Origin: Terrimicrobium sacchariphilum
GTDB taxonomy: Bacteria > Verrucomicrobiota > Verrucomicrobiia > Chthoniobacterales > Terrimicrobiaceae
Assembly (NCBI RefSeq): GCF_001613545.1
Contig: NZ_BDCO01000002.1
Span: 434,001 to 498,000, forward strand
Length of the DNA stretch: 64,000 nt
Reading direction: 5' to 3'
Made by a program: the position numbers and the translations under genes. Below, piece by piece: positions 8,623 through 17,130 of the stretch. How positions within the stretch are numbered: the first letter of the stretch is position 1; each line of letters starts with the position of its first letter. The notes beneath the pieces were generated by a model. The model ran no database searches, was not told where the DNA came from, and saw nothing but the letters and a program-made list of their open reading frames with translations.

Positions 8623-9752
8623 CTCAAAAAATTCGTAAGGTTCTCAAGAAGCCCCGCCGTGTTATTACGCTGAAGCCCGAGGGGCGTAATCGCGGTGTCG
8701 TTGCATTATCCTACATCACCTGGCCCTTTGTGGATGGTATCGATATTCCGAAGGCTATGGGCCACACGAACCCTTTCGAGTGCGTCACCATGGCCGAGAG
8801 TTTCCGGAAGGAAGGCTTCGAGGTGCAGGTGGTGGACCATGACAATTTCGACTACGAGCCGCCGGCAAATTGTCGCGTCGCGGTGGATATCCATTCCAAC
8901 CTGGAGCGCTGGCATCCTCATCTGCCCGCGGACTGTGTGCGAGTCTTGCATGCTACGGGATCGCACTGGCTGGGCTGGAACCATGCGGAGCTTACACGGC
9001 TTTGTGCCATCCGGGATCGCAAGGGCATCGCGCTCGTGCCTCGCCGCAATGTCCCGCCGTCCCGCGGTTCGGAGGTGGCGAACCAGATTTCCATCCTCGG
9101 TAATCAATACACCATCGACAGCTTCAAGTTTGCGGGCAAGCCGATCACGCGCGTTCCGCTGTCCTCAGCCGTGGAGCATCCCTGGCTTGAAGGGCGCGAC
9201 TTCGAGCAGAGCCGCCGGAGATTCCTCTGGCTCGGCAGCTACGGCATGGTCCACAAAGGACTCGACCTCGCGCTCGATGCGTTTGCCGACATGCCCGACC
9301 TGGAGTTGACCGTCTGCGGGCGTCCGGAAAAGGAGGATGACTTTTACCGCCTCTATCATCGTGAACTGCGTGAACTGCCCAACATCCGCCATGCGGGTTG
9401 GATGGATATGACGTCCCCGGCATTCGTGGAAATCGCCCGCACGCATGCCAGCATTATTTATCCATCCTCGGCGGAGGGCGGTGCCGGAAGCGTGCTGCAT
9501 GCGATGCACGCAGGCATGGTGCCGATAACGACCTGGGAGTCCTCGGTCGATCTTGGCGACTTTGGGGTGCCTATCGCGCGCGGGGACGTCGAGTCCGTGA
9601 AAGCAGCTGCTCGCGCATTGGCCTCTCTTTCGCCGGCTGAGGTGGCCCAGCGGGCCCGCGCTTCGTACGATCATGTGCGCAGCGCACATACCCGGCCCCT
9701 CTTTGCGACGAACTACCGCGCCTTTGCCCACAAGATCACTGCCGCGCTGTGA
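8613..9752 (+). CDS. Glycosyltransferase family 4 (GT-B)
   Basis: 379 residues from a GTG inside the previous gene. The second domain carries the GT4 pattern: F-L-W-L-G-S-Y-G-M-V-H-K-G-L-D for phosphate contact, E-L-T-V-C-G-R-P, and an S-S-A-E-G-G-A-G-S-V-L-H-A-M stretch replacing the E-x7-E donor site. The last departs from the standard motif because the second Glu is missing. The N-terminal basic stretch (K-I-R-K-V-L-K-K-P-R-R) could help it bind the membrane. The stop overlaps the next GTG (GTGA). Confidence 0.75.
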   Translation: MSLTQKIRKVLKKPRRVITLKPEGRNRGVVALSYITWPFVDGIDIPKAMGHTNPFECVTMAESFRKEGFEVQVVDHDNFDYEPPANCRVAVDIHSNLERWHPHLPADCVRVLHATGSHWLGWNHAELTRLCAIRDRKGIALVPRRNVPPSRGSEVANQISILGNQYTIDSFKFAGKPITRVPLSSAVEHPWLEGRDFEQSRRRFLWLGSYGMVHKGLDLALDAFADMPDLELTVCGRPEKEDDFYRLYHRELRELPNIRHAGWMDMTSPAFVEIARTHASIIYPSSAEGGAGSVLHAMHAGMVPITTWESSVDLGDFGVPIARGDVESVKAAARALASLSPAEVAQRARASYDHVRSAHTRPLFATNYRAFAHKITAAL

Positions 9753-10633
9753 AGCTTTCGCAAAAATTCTGGAAACGGCTTTCGGATCTCTACGACGCCA
9801 CGCTTTGCCAGCCGAAAGCGGTTGCAAAGCAGGGCCACGCGCCGGCGAAGCCATTTGCCGGGGAAAAAATTTCCGTCGGCATCCCGCATTATAATCGTGG
9901 CAGCCGTATCCACCGTCCGCTGCGCAATCTCCTCAATGATCCTCGCGTCGGCGAGGTGGTGATCTGCGACGATGCCTCATCGGCGGAGGAGTATTCCGCG
10001 CTTCAGCGCAACGTGCGCTCGCTCGATCCTCATGGGAAGGTGCGCATCGTCCGACACGAAAAGAATCTCGGGGCTATGGCCAACAAGCTCTCGTGCGCAG
10101 AGAATGCATCGTTGGAGTGGCTCGTCATTCTCGATTCCGACAATACGATCTTCCGCAACTACCTCGATGCCATCTACGCCCTTCCGGAGTGGGACCCGCA
10201 GGTCATTTATTCGCCGAGCTGGGCGTTTCCCTATTTCCCGTTCAAGCGGCTCATCGGAGAGCGGCTCGACTTTGATCGCGTGGTGGAGCTTTGCCGGGAT
10301 AATACGCTCAAGCGCGTCTATTATCTTAACGACGGCAACTATTTTGTGAACCGCAAGGCTTATACCAACGCCGTCGGTTGTCTGGCCGAGCTTAAGTACG
10401 ATGTCGCCGACGTGATGGTTGCCAATTATCTCTGGCTCTCGCTGGGAAACAGGCTGCAGGTCCTGCCCAATGCGCATTACTTCCATCGCATCGACGCCTC
10501 GAGCTTCTGGGTACGAACACAGGAGGAATCCCGCCGTCGGGTCTTTGAGCTTTTTGATCTGCTGGAGAGCAACACCCGATGGACTCCCGACCTGCTGGAG
10601 CGGTTTCGGAAATCAGCGGCAAAGGAAGAATGA
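9749..10633 (+). CDS. Glycosyltransferase family 2
   Basis: 294 residues from a GTG overlapping the previous stop. The GT2 core begins after about 40 residues with I-S-V-G-I-P-H-Y-N-R-G, then V-V-I-C-D-D-A-S-S and V-I-L-D-S-D-N-T as the DxD strand. The lead of about 40 residues is basic and lacks a signal peptide. Y-L-N-D-G-N-Y-F at about 190 is the likely acceptor region. The donor sugar is unknown. Confidence 0.82.
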   Translation: MKLSQKFWKRLSDLYDATLCQPKAVAKQGHAPAKPFAGEKISVGIPHYNRGSRIHRPLRNLLNDPRVGEVVICDDASSAEEYSALQRNVRSLDPHGKVRIVRHEKNLGAMANKLSCAENASLEWLVILDSDNTIFRNYLDAIYALPEWDPQVIYSPSWAFPYFPFKRLIGERLDFDRVVELCRDNTLKRVYYLNDGNYFVNRKAYTNAVGCLAELKYDVADVMVANYLWLSLGNRLQVLPNAHYFHRIDASSFWVRTQEESRRRVFELFDLLESNTRWTPDLLERFRKSAAKEE

Positions 10634-10687
10634 CGCTGGTGTTTCCCGGCTTGTCAGCAGAGCGGATTTTGATACTGGAGCAGAACT

Positions 10688-11476
10688 ATGGCCATCGGAT
10701 CGAAAATTGAGACACGCGGACATATCGTAGGTTTCCGCGAGGAGATCCAGGCGGCTTCCGGCAAATCGGCGGATGACTTTTTCACGTGGTTCGACAGCGC
10801 GGCGGATGCCGATGCGTCGTTCGTGCGGGGACAGTGGGATTTCTCGCTGCATATCGCACCCTACATTGCCAAATACGTTCCGCAGCCGGAGACGAAGACG
10901 ATCCTTGAGATCGGGTATGGCGGCGGGCGAATCCTGGCCGCGGCGGCCCGCTCGTTTCGGGGAGCGGTGGGTGTGGACATCCACGATGAAGCGGCGCGTG
11001 TTAAGGGAGAACTCGCGGCCCGCGGGGCGCGAAACATTGAGCTGTTCAAGTGCGACGGTGCCAAATGGCCGTGTCCGGATGCCAGCGTCGATGCGGTCTA
11101 CACGTTCATCGTACTTCAACACGTCGAGAAGATCGCGATATGGAGATCGTGCATCGAGGAAACCGCTCGCGTGCTCAAGCCGGGCGGAGTCGCCATGCTG
11201 TATTTTGGCCGCTGGGCTCCGGTCTCGCTGAATCGCGCTCTGCCGCTGGCCTACTGGGCGGAGCGATTTACTGAGCGGTTTTTCCTTCCGCAAGGTTACA
11301 AGGAACTCAAGGCTCACGTAAATGACACCAACCTGCTTGTGACCCTGTCATTTGCTCGCAGGGCGCTGCGTGAGGCGGGCTTTCGTGTGCTGGATACCGC
11401 GGTGTCGCGCAAGAAGGTGCCAGACGGGCTGCACCAGTTTGGCTCACAACACGGTCTGCTCGTCCAGAAAATCTAG
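10688..11476 (+). CDS. Class I SAM-dependent methyltransferase
   Basis: 262 residues. Motif I reads I-L-E-I-G-Y-G-G-G-R near 72-81, the acidic end of the next strand is G-V-D-I-H-D-E, and D-A-V-Y-T-F-I-V-L-Q-H-V-E and R-V-L-K-P-G-G complete the fold. It would methylate a glycan or sugar hydroxyl in this cluster. GGAG lies 8-11 bases before the ATG. A 54-base gap separates it from the previous gene, so it may have its own translation start rather than coupling. Confidence 0.85.
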   Translation: MAIGSKIETRGHIVGFREEIQAASGKSADDFFTWFDSAADADASFVRGQWDFSLHIAPYIAKYVPQPETKTILEIGYGGGRILAAAARSFRGAVGVDIHDEAARVKGELAARGARNIELFKCDGAKWPCPDASVDAVYTFIVLQHVEKIAIWRSCIEETARVLKPGGVAMLYFGRWAPVSLNRALPLAYWAERFTERFFLPQGYKELKAHVNDTNLLVTLSFARRALREAGFRVLDTAVSRKKVPDGLHQFGSQHGLLVQKI

Positions 11477-11510
11477 ATCTTTCGTGTGACGGTCTCGCGC
11501 CGTCGTTGCC

Positions 11511-12446
11511 ATGCCATCGGTTAGCATTGTCATTGCCTCGTACAACTCGGCGGAGTATCTCCCGGCGACGTTGGTGAGTTGTTTGAATCAGGTCACTCCC
11601 GCTCGCGAAATCATCGTCATTGACGATGGCAGCACGGACGATACTCCGGCGGTCTGTGCGGGATTTGGGGAGTCGATCACTTATCGCCGGGTGGAAAATG
11701 GAGGCGTCTCGGCCGCCCGGAATCTCGGCGCCAAGCTCGCCACCTCGGACTGGATTCTCTTTCTGGATTCCGATGACGTACTGCTTCAAACCGCAGTCGC
11801 ATCCCTGCTGGCACGGTCCGAGCAGGTCCCGTCGGCAGGCGTGGTCTACGGCATGGTGCTCCAGCGCATGGAGCCGCCGCAGGAGCCGCGTCTGAGCGGG
11901 TTTGATTACTGCGCGGGTGATCCGCCGCTGCCTGCTCAGAGAAATCTCTACCGGTGTGCCATCATCACGCCCGGCTCTGCCATCGTCCGCCGCGAGGTGC
12001 ATCTGCGGGTGGAGGGATTTGTGTCCGGCTATGAGCCGATGGAGGATCGTGATTACTGGATCAAATGCGGCCTGCTCAAGCCGGTTGCCTTTTGTGATAC
12101 AGCCGTGCTCGACAAGACATGGCGACCGGCCTCCGCCGGGACCCAGGATGCCAAGCGCATCTACCGCAGCCTTCTTGCTCAGGTCGCCTTGCGCAAATGG
12201 TGCAAGGAGCGTGGTATCGACTTTTCCTGGGCGCCGAAAAATGCGGGATTTGCCCGCGAGGCCATCCGGCAGGCGTTGTTTTGGAAAACGCCCGCCATCA
12301 TGCCTGCTCTGCTGCGCAAGGCGGATGACCTGGGGTATCGTGGGCTGTGGTACTTCCGCGCCCAGTTGGAGCTTTTGAAGCTGCGATTCACCGGCGGCAT
12401 CCCGCCCGAACCAGCCTGGCTCAATACGCCCACCGGTATACGCTGA
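11511..12446 (+). CDS. Glycosyltransferase family 2
   Basis: 311 residues with a very clear GT2 core: V-S-I-V-I-A-S-Y-N-S-A, V-I-D-D-G-S-T-D-D-T, A-R-N-L-G-A and F-L-D-S-D-D-V-L for the metal site. E-D-R-D-Y-W-I near 180 is the acceptor/catalytic region. The C-terminal 80 residues are basic and amphipathic. The next gene, also GT2, starts 1 base after the stop. Confidence 0.9.
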   Translation: MPSVSIVIASYNSAEYLPATLVSCLNQVTPAREIIVIDDGSTDDTPAVCAGFGESITYRRVENGGVSAARNLGAKLATSDWILFLDSDDVLLQTAVASLLARSEQVPSAGVVYGMVLQRMEPPQEPRLSGFDYCAGDPPLPAQRNLYRCAIITPGSAIVRREVHLRVEGFVSGYEPMEDRDYWIKCGLLKPVAFCDTAVLDKTWRPASAGTQDAKRIYRSLLAQVALRKWCKERGIDFSWAPKNAGFAREAIRQALFWKTPAIMPALLRKADDLGYRGLWYFRAQLELLKLRFTGGIPPEPAWLNTPTGIR

Positions 12447-12447
12447 C

Positions 12448-13347
12448 GTGCCTTTTTTTTCTGTCATCACGCCGTCCTTCAACCAGGGCGCCTATATCGG
12501 CGAATGCGTGCGCTCCGTGCTCGCGCAGAACGATGCTGATTGCGAGCATCTCATCTTTGACAATTGCTCGACCGATGAGACAGCCGCGGTGCTCGGGGGA
12601 TTCCCCCATCTGCAGGTGACCCGGGAAAAGGACCGTGGCCAGTCCGATGCCGTAAATCGTGGTTTTCAGGCCGCGACGGGCGAAATCATTTGCTGGTTGA
12701 ATTCCGACGACGCGTACCCGCCGGGGCTCTTTGCCCGGCTGCGGGAGGTTTTTGCCGATCCCTTGGTACAGGTCGTTTTTGGCGATGTTACGCAGATCGC
12801 TTATGATGGTTCGGCTCCGCAGCGAGTCGAGGGGCGATTCGATCGGCGCGAGGACATGGTACGCTGGTGGCGTAGCGACGTACGGCTGCACCAGCCTGCG
12901 ATTTTTTTCCGCTCGTCCGTCCAGCGCGCTACCGGGCTGCTTCGCGAGGACCTGCACCTCGTGATGGATTATGAATACTGGTGGAGGATGTCCGAAAAGT
13001 TCGCCTTCCATTATGTTCCCGAGGTGCTCGCCGTCCAGCATCGGCAACCCGAATCAAAGACCATCCTCGACTGGCAGGGCGTCTTCGCCGAGAGAGAGAG
13101 GGTCTTTTCGCCCTTTTACAGCCTGGTCGACGGCGGAAACCGGCAGGCTTTTGATCAGGAGCGTCGCCAGGGTCTGGCCGAGCGGTATCTCGGCGAGGCC
13201 TATCACAATGCCTCGACCCATCCGCAGGCAGCCATCCGGGCGTTCGTTCGTTCCTTGAAGGAAGCACCTGCGTATGGTTTACACGCACGTTCACTCGGTT
13301 TGTTACGTCGCCTGGACTGGCGGCGGCTTTTGAGTTCCACGAAATGA
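12448..13347 (+). CDS. Glycosyltransferase family 2
   Basis: 299 residues from GTG at 12448. It has F-S-V-I-T-P-S-F-N-Q-G, F-D-N-C-S-T-D-E-T, L-N-S-D-D-A-Y and M-D-Y-E-Y-W-W-R. The E-K-D-R-G-Q-S-D-A-V-N-R-G-F stretch is shared with the GT2 gene at 3291 (R-D-R-G-Q-Y-D-A-I-N-K-G-F), so the two look like paralogues. The end overlaps the epimerase gene by ATGA. Confidence 0.9.
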   Translation: MPFFSVITPSFNQGAYIGECVRSVLAQNDADCEHLIFDNCSTDETAAVLGGFPHLQVTREKDRGQSDAVNRGFQAATGEIICWLNSDDAYPPGLFARLREVFADPLVQVVFGDVTQIAYDGSAPQRVEGRFDRREDMVRWWRSDVRLHQPAIFFRSSVQRATGLLREDLHLVMDYEYWWRMSEKFAFHYVPEVLAVQHRQPESKTILDWQGVFAERERVFSPFYSLVDGGNRQAFDQERRQGLAERYLGEAYHNASTHPQAAIRAFVRSLKEAPAYGLHARSLGLLRRLDWRRLLSSTK

Positions 13348-14498
13348 AAATACTTCTTATCGGCGGCGCCGGATTCATCGGCTCACACACGGCCCTGCGT
13401 CTTTTGCGCGAAGGCCACGAGCCCGTCGTCCTCGATTCCCTTGATCCGCAAATTCACGGAACCGATCTAGGCACGTCGGCCACCTTTGGCCTGCTGAGCG
13501 GTCGGGTGCCGGTGATCTGCGGCGACACTCGCGATCGCGGCGCGGTCGAGCGCGTCGTGCGCGATGTGGAGGCCATCTACTACTTTCCGGCAGGAACCGG
13601 CACTGGCCAATCGATGTACCAGATCGAGCGGTATACGGATATCAATGCGCGTGGCGCGGCGGTTTTCGGCGAGATTCTTGGAGAACACAAGGCACACATC
13701 CGCAAGGTCATCGTCAGCTCCACCCGGGCTATCTATGGAGAGGGCGCGGCGACCTGTCCGGAGCATGGCCGGGTTTACCCCGACTCCCGCAAGTTGACAG
13801 ATCTTGAGGCGGGTGTCTTTGAAACGAAGTGCCCGATTTGCGGCGCTTCGGTGGAGGCTGCTGCCTCGCTGGAGTCCGACCCTGCGCGGCCGAGTTCCAT
13901 CTACGGGATTACAAAGCTCGCCCAGGAGCAGATTGTTTCCAACGTCTGCCAGTCGCATGGCATCCCGGCGGTGGTTTTTCGCTACCAGAATGTCTACGGC
14001 CCCGGCCAGTCACTGAACAACGCCTATACCGGCATCCTCTCCATTTTCACCCAGCTCCTGCTTGCCGGACGCGAGATCAACCTCTTCGAGGACAGCCTGC
14101 CCAGCCGCGACTTCGTCTTCATCGACGACCTGGTGGAGTACAACTTCCGTGCGCTTTCGCTGGCATCCGAGGGATTGGAGGTCTTCAATCTCGGCTCCGG
14201 GGTGCGCAGTACGCTGGTCGATCTGGTCGAGGCGCTCGCGGCCGCGCTGGGTGTGGAGTTAAAGTATTTCATCTCCGGCCAGTTTCGCGTGGGCGACATT
14301 CGCCATGCCGCTGCCGACCTGACGCGTTTGACCGCGGGTCTCGGGGCGCATGAATTTCTCTCCCTGCGCGATGGCGTGAAGCAGTTCACAGACTGGGTGG
14401 GTCGCCCGGGCGAGCAGGTCACAGAGGCGAACCGCCGATTTGACCATTCCCTCAACGAAATGGCCGCTGCCGGGTTGCTTCGTTCCAGCCGCAAATGA
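13344..14498 (+). CDS. NAD-dependent nucleotide-sugar epimerase with a cysteine-containing insert
   Basis: 384 residues, longer than the usual 310-330. The NAD site is I-G-G-A-G-F-I-G-S (7-14), the triad is S-S-T at 125-127 and Y187-G-I-T-K191. Between them, C138-P-E-H141 and C163-P-I-C166 could bind zinc. Such a cysteine insert is what I recall from dTDP-L-rhamnose 4-epimerase (WbiB-like) enzymes, so that activity is a reasonable but untested guess. N-L-G-S-G and a C-terminal helical tail of about 50 residues complete it. It overlaps its neighbours on both sides by ATGA. Confidence 0.82.
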   Translation: MKILLIGGAGFIGSHTALRLLREGHEPVVLDSLDPQIHGTDLGTSATFGLLSGRVPVICGDTRDRGAVERVVRDVEAIYYFPAGTGTGQSMYQIERYTDINARGAAVFGEILGEHKAHIRKVIVSSTRAIYGEGAATCPEHGRVYPDSRKLTDLEAGVFETKCPICGASVEAAASLESDPARPSSIYGITKLAQEQIVSNVCQSHGIPAVVFRYQNVYGPGQSLNNAYTGILSIFTQLLLAGREINLFEDSLPSRDFVFIDDLVEYNFRALSLASEGLEVFNLGSGVRSTLVDLVEALAAALGVELKYFISGQFRVGDIRHAAADLTRLTAGLGAHEFLSLRDGVKQFTDWVGRPGEQVTEANRRFDHSLNEMAAAGLLRSSRK

Positions 14499-15400
14499 GC
14501 GACCTCTGCATCCTTGTTTCGGTCTATCACCCATATAAATGGGTGGCGGACTTTACGCACCGCTTCATGGATCGGTTCTGGCCGGATCATCCACCGCTCT
14601 TTTTCTGTGGGCTCACTTCCGAGGAGGCGGGCGATCTGCCACACATTCCCTGTCGTGACCAGGGGCTACCCCGCAGCTGGGCAAAGTTCGTACGCGACGC
14701 CTGCGAGGATCTCGCCGCCCGGGGATACAAAAAGTGTTATTTTCTCCTGGAGGATCATCCTCCCCTGGCTCCCTGCCATGTAGGGCATCTGAATGAGACC
14801 CTGCCCGAACTCCTCGATGTCATGGGCGCTGCCTATATCGGCTTGATGGGATGGGACAATCGCCGCTTCCTCGCCCGGGGTCCGGTGCTGGCCAATGGTC
14901 TCATGCATCTCACCGAGCGGGAGTCCCCGCGTTTTCACCTCCATCCCTCGCTTTTCCGCCTCGATGTCCTCATGGGTTGCCTGGACTTGCTCCTTCAGCA
15001 GAAAAACCAGACGCCATGGGGATTTGAGAAGACCTGTGACAAGGCCGATAATTCGCTCCCGGAGGAGTGGAAGCAGGCATGCTATCAGATTCGCGGAGAG
15101 GATCTGGCGGTGCATCCTTCCGTCGGGATGGGGAGGCTCCTTCGCACCGCCGAGCGGAAGTTCTATCACCGCGCGATGAGCCTTGTCCCCGTGACGCAAA
15201 AGCTCGGGCTGGGCATGGCCTTCTGGGACGCGCTGGGTTATGACGACTTCTTTTACAATGGGCCGTATCCCATGTTTTACGCGGGCGTGATGTCGCGCGG
15301 AAAGGTTAACCCTTTCCTGCTCAAGTACCTCGAGCGTCATAAGTCCGATCCGGCCCTTCAGGAGCTTATTGCAGCCTCAAAGGCGCAGGGAGCCGCTTGA
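14495..15400 (+). CDS. Unrecognised protein of glycan cluster
   Basis: 301 residues with no family I can name. It begins S-D-L-C-I-L-V-S-V-Y-H-P-Y-K-W-V-A-D and has C-Y-F-L-L-E-D-H-P-P-L-A-P at about 82-94, placed like the DxD strand of a GT-A transferase. A later I-R-G-E-D-L-A-V-H-P-S could be an active-site loop. No signal or membrane segment is visible. It overlaps the epimerase by ATGA and ends the first coupled run. A predicted promoter follows. Confidence 0.5.
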   Translation: MSDLCILVSVYHPYKWVADFTHRFMDRFWPDHPPLFFCGLTSEEAGDLPHIPCRDQGLPRSWAKFVRDACEDLAARGYKKCYFLLEDHPPLAPCHVGHLNETLPELLDVMGAAYIGLMGWDNRRFLARGPVLANGLMHLTERESPRFHLHPSLFRLDVLMGCLDLLLQQKNQTPWGFEKTCDKADNSLPEEWKQACYQIRGEDLAVHPSVGMGRLLRTAERKFYHRAMSLVPVTQKLGLGMAFWDALGYDDFFYNGPYPMFYAGVMSRGKVNPFLLKYLERHKSDPALQELIAASKAQGAA

Positions 15401-15456
15401 ACCCATCATTTTCGCTGATTCTCCACCTCCTGGGCTGCATTCCCATCGGGCCAAAG

Positions 15457-15484
15457 TTGCCATCGGCAAATTTCGGCCTAAACT
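15457..15484 (+). promoter_or_regulatory. Predicted sigma-70-like promoter before the methyltransferase gene
   Basis: TTGCCA at 15457 and TAAACT at 15479 are 16 bases apart. They lie in the 126-base gap before the gene at 15527, one of the longest gaps in the glycan cluster. A short hairpin, TGCGG-TTCA-CCGCA at 15496-15509, follows in the leader. This would start a second transcript for the later part of the cluster. Confidence 0.35.
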
Positions 15485-15526
15485 GCGGCCCGGAATGCGG
15501 TTCACCGCACAACCAAGTAACTCGTA

Positions 15527-16333
15527 ATGGCATACTTTCGTGAAATTTTCCGCCCGCAGCTGAAGCCGGCATTCTGGGCAAAAACCTTCCTGCATCTCGT
15601 GACGCCTGGAGGGTACGGCTACATTCGCGAACTCCGCAGTCGTCAGGACGCTTCCTACAACCACGAGCGCGACAAGCACGAGGTGCGGCACAAGCACCAC
15701 GGGCAGGGCGGCTGGAAGGCCGAAAAGGACGAGACCGGCCTGCTCAAGCGCGACTACGCCAGCTACGACGAGTACCTTACCCACCAGAAGCTGAAGCTCG
15801 ACGAGATGGTGAAGATCAAGGGTGGTTTCAGCAATTTCGACATCTTCGATTATCGTCTGAAGTTTTACGTGCGGTTCCGCCAGCTGCTCACGCTCCTGCC
15901 TTCCGATGCGAAAATTCTCTGCTGCGGCGCCCGCCAGGGTACTGAAGTCGAGGTCCTGCGCGACCTTGGGTTCACCAATGCCATCGGCATCGACCTCAAT
16001 CCCGGCGACGGCAATCCACTGGTTCGCCCCGGAGACATGATGAATCTCGACTTTCCGGACAACTCGCTCGACCTGCTCTACACGAACTGCGTCGACCACG
16101 CCTTCGATCTCGAGAAGATGATCGCCGAGCACTCCCGCGTGCTGAAACCCAACGGCTACCTGCTTTACGACATCGGTGTGAACATGGAGGAGGGCGGCGG
16201 TCCCTTTGAGGCGATCTCCTGGGATCGTACGGAGGATATCGTCATCCGCCTGCTCCGCACCTTCCGCGAGGTCGTTCGCATCGAGCGCGAGAAACAATGG
16301 CTGTGGGTCCTGCTCCGCAGCAAGATGGCTTGA
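15527..16333 (+). CDS. SAM-dependent methyltransferase (type 11-like)
   Basis: 268 residues. The first 110 form a charged, His/Lys-rich region. The Rossmann part follows, with I-L-C-C-G-A-R-Q-G-T-E at about 125-135 as motif I, A-I-G-I-D-L-N-P, L-D-L-L-Y-T-N-C-V-D-H and R-V-L-K-P-N-G. The usual E/D-x-G-x-G-x-G of motif I is weakly kept (C-C-G-A-R-Q-G). It probably methylates a glycan sugar. It is the first gene after a gap and a predicted promoter, and overlaps the following GT2. Confidence 0.75.
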   Translation: MAYFREIFRPQLKPAFWAKTFLHLVTPGGYGYIRELRSRQDASYNHERDKHEVRHKHHGQGGWKAEKDETGLLKRDYASYDEYLTHQKLKLDEMVKIKGGFSNFDIFDYRLKFYVRFRQLLTLLPSDAKILCCGARQGTEVEVLRDLGFTNAIGIDLNPGDGNPLVRPGDMMNLDFPDNSLDLLYTNCVDHAFDLEKMIAEHSRVLKPNGYLLYDIGVNMEEGGGPFEAISWDRTEDIVIRLLRTFREVVRIEREKQWLWVLLRSKMA

Positions 16334-17130
16334 GCCGTCCCCGCATCGTCGGCGTCGTCCTCGTGCACAACGAGGATGTCTTCGTGGAGCGGGCCGTGCG
16401 CAATGCCGCCCCGTTCTGCGATCACATCCTGCTCATGGACCACGGGTCGACGGACGCTACCGTACCGATCCTCAAGCGGCTGGCGAAAGACCTGCCCTCG
16501 GCGGAATTTCACCGCCTTTCCCATCCGCGGGAATCCCACAGATTGATTGCCGGGCTGGCTGGACAGGATACGTGGATTTTTGCTGTCGATGGAGACGAGA
16601 TCTACGACACGGCAGGGCTGCTGCGTTTACGCGAGCGAATCAACGCCGGGGAGTTTGCCCGCACCTGGATGATCCTCGGCAACGTGCTCAATGTCACCAC
16701 GTTGGCTCAGGATTTTCGTTCCGCCAGCGGACATCTGGCACCACCCTGCCGCAGCATGACCAAGCTGTACAATTTTGCTGCGATCAGCTCTTGGGACGGC
16801 GATGCACCGGAGCGTCTGCATGGCGGTGAGGTGGTCTTTCGACCTGGATTTTCCAACTCCGATCGACGCATGCTCCACGATGAAGTGCCGTGGGAGGAGA
16901 GCGATTTTCGTTGCCTGCACATGTGCTTCCTGTCACGGAGCTCCAAGGAATCTGCCGATGCCGCAACGCGGGAAAACATCATGGAAAAATACGGAAACTC
17001 CTGGCAGCGCGTCATTCGCACCCTGCGCCGCTGGGTTGGTCTGCCGGTGACAAACTGGAAGGACTCCCGTTATCGGCGCGGCCCGGAGGTTACGGTTTCC
17101 ACCACAGCTTTTTTCCCGCTCGAGTCATGA
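16297..17130 (+). CDS. Glycosyltransferase family 2
   Basis: 277 residues from the ATG at 16297, which overlaps the methyltransferase by 37 bases. A TTG at 16330 (TTGA overlap with the stop) would give a 266-residue protein and starts nearer the conserved core. The core reads I-V-G-V-V-L-V-H-N-E-D-V, L-L-M-D-H-G-S-T-D-A-T and F-A-V-D-G-D-E-I-Y, which is the subgroup related to LpsA-type or SPBc2-type GT2 with D-G-D-E in the metal site. The end overlaps the next gene by ATGA. Confidence 0.8.
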   Translation: MAVGPAPQQDGLSRPRIVGVVLVHNEDVFVERAVRNAAPFCDHILLMDHGSTDATVPILKRLAKDLPSAEFHRLSHPRESHRLIAGLAGQDTWIFAVDGDEIYDTAGLLRLRERINAGEFARTWMILGNVLNVTTLAQDFRSASGHLAPPCRSMTKLYNFAAISSWDGDAPERLHGGEVVFRPGFSNSDRRMLHDEVPWEESDFRCLHMCFLSRSSKESADAATRENIMEKYGNSWQRVIRTLRRWVGLPVTNWKDSRYRRGPEVTVSTTAFFPLES

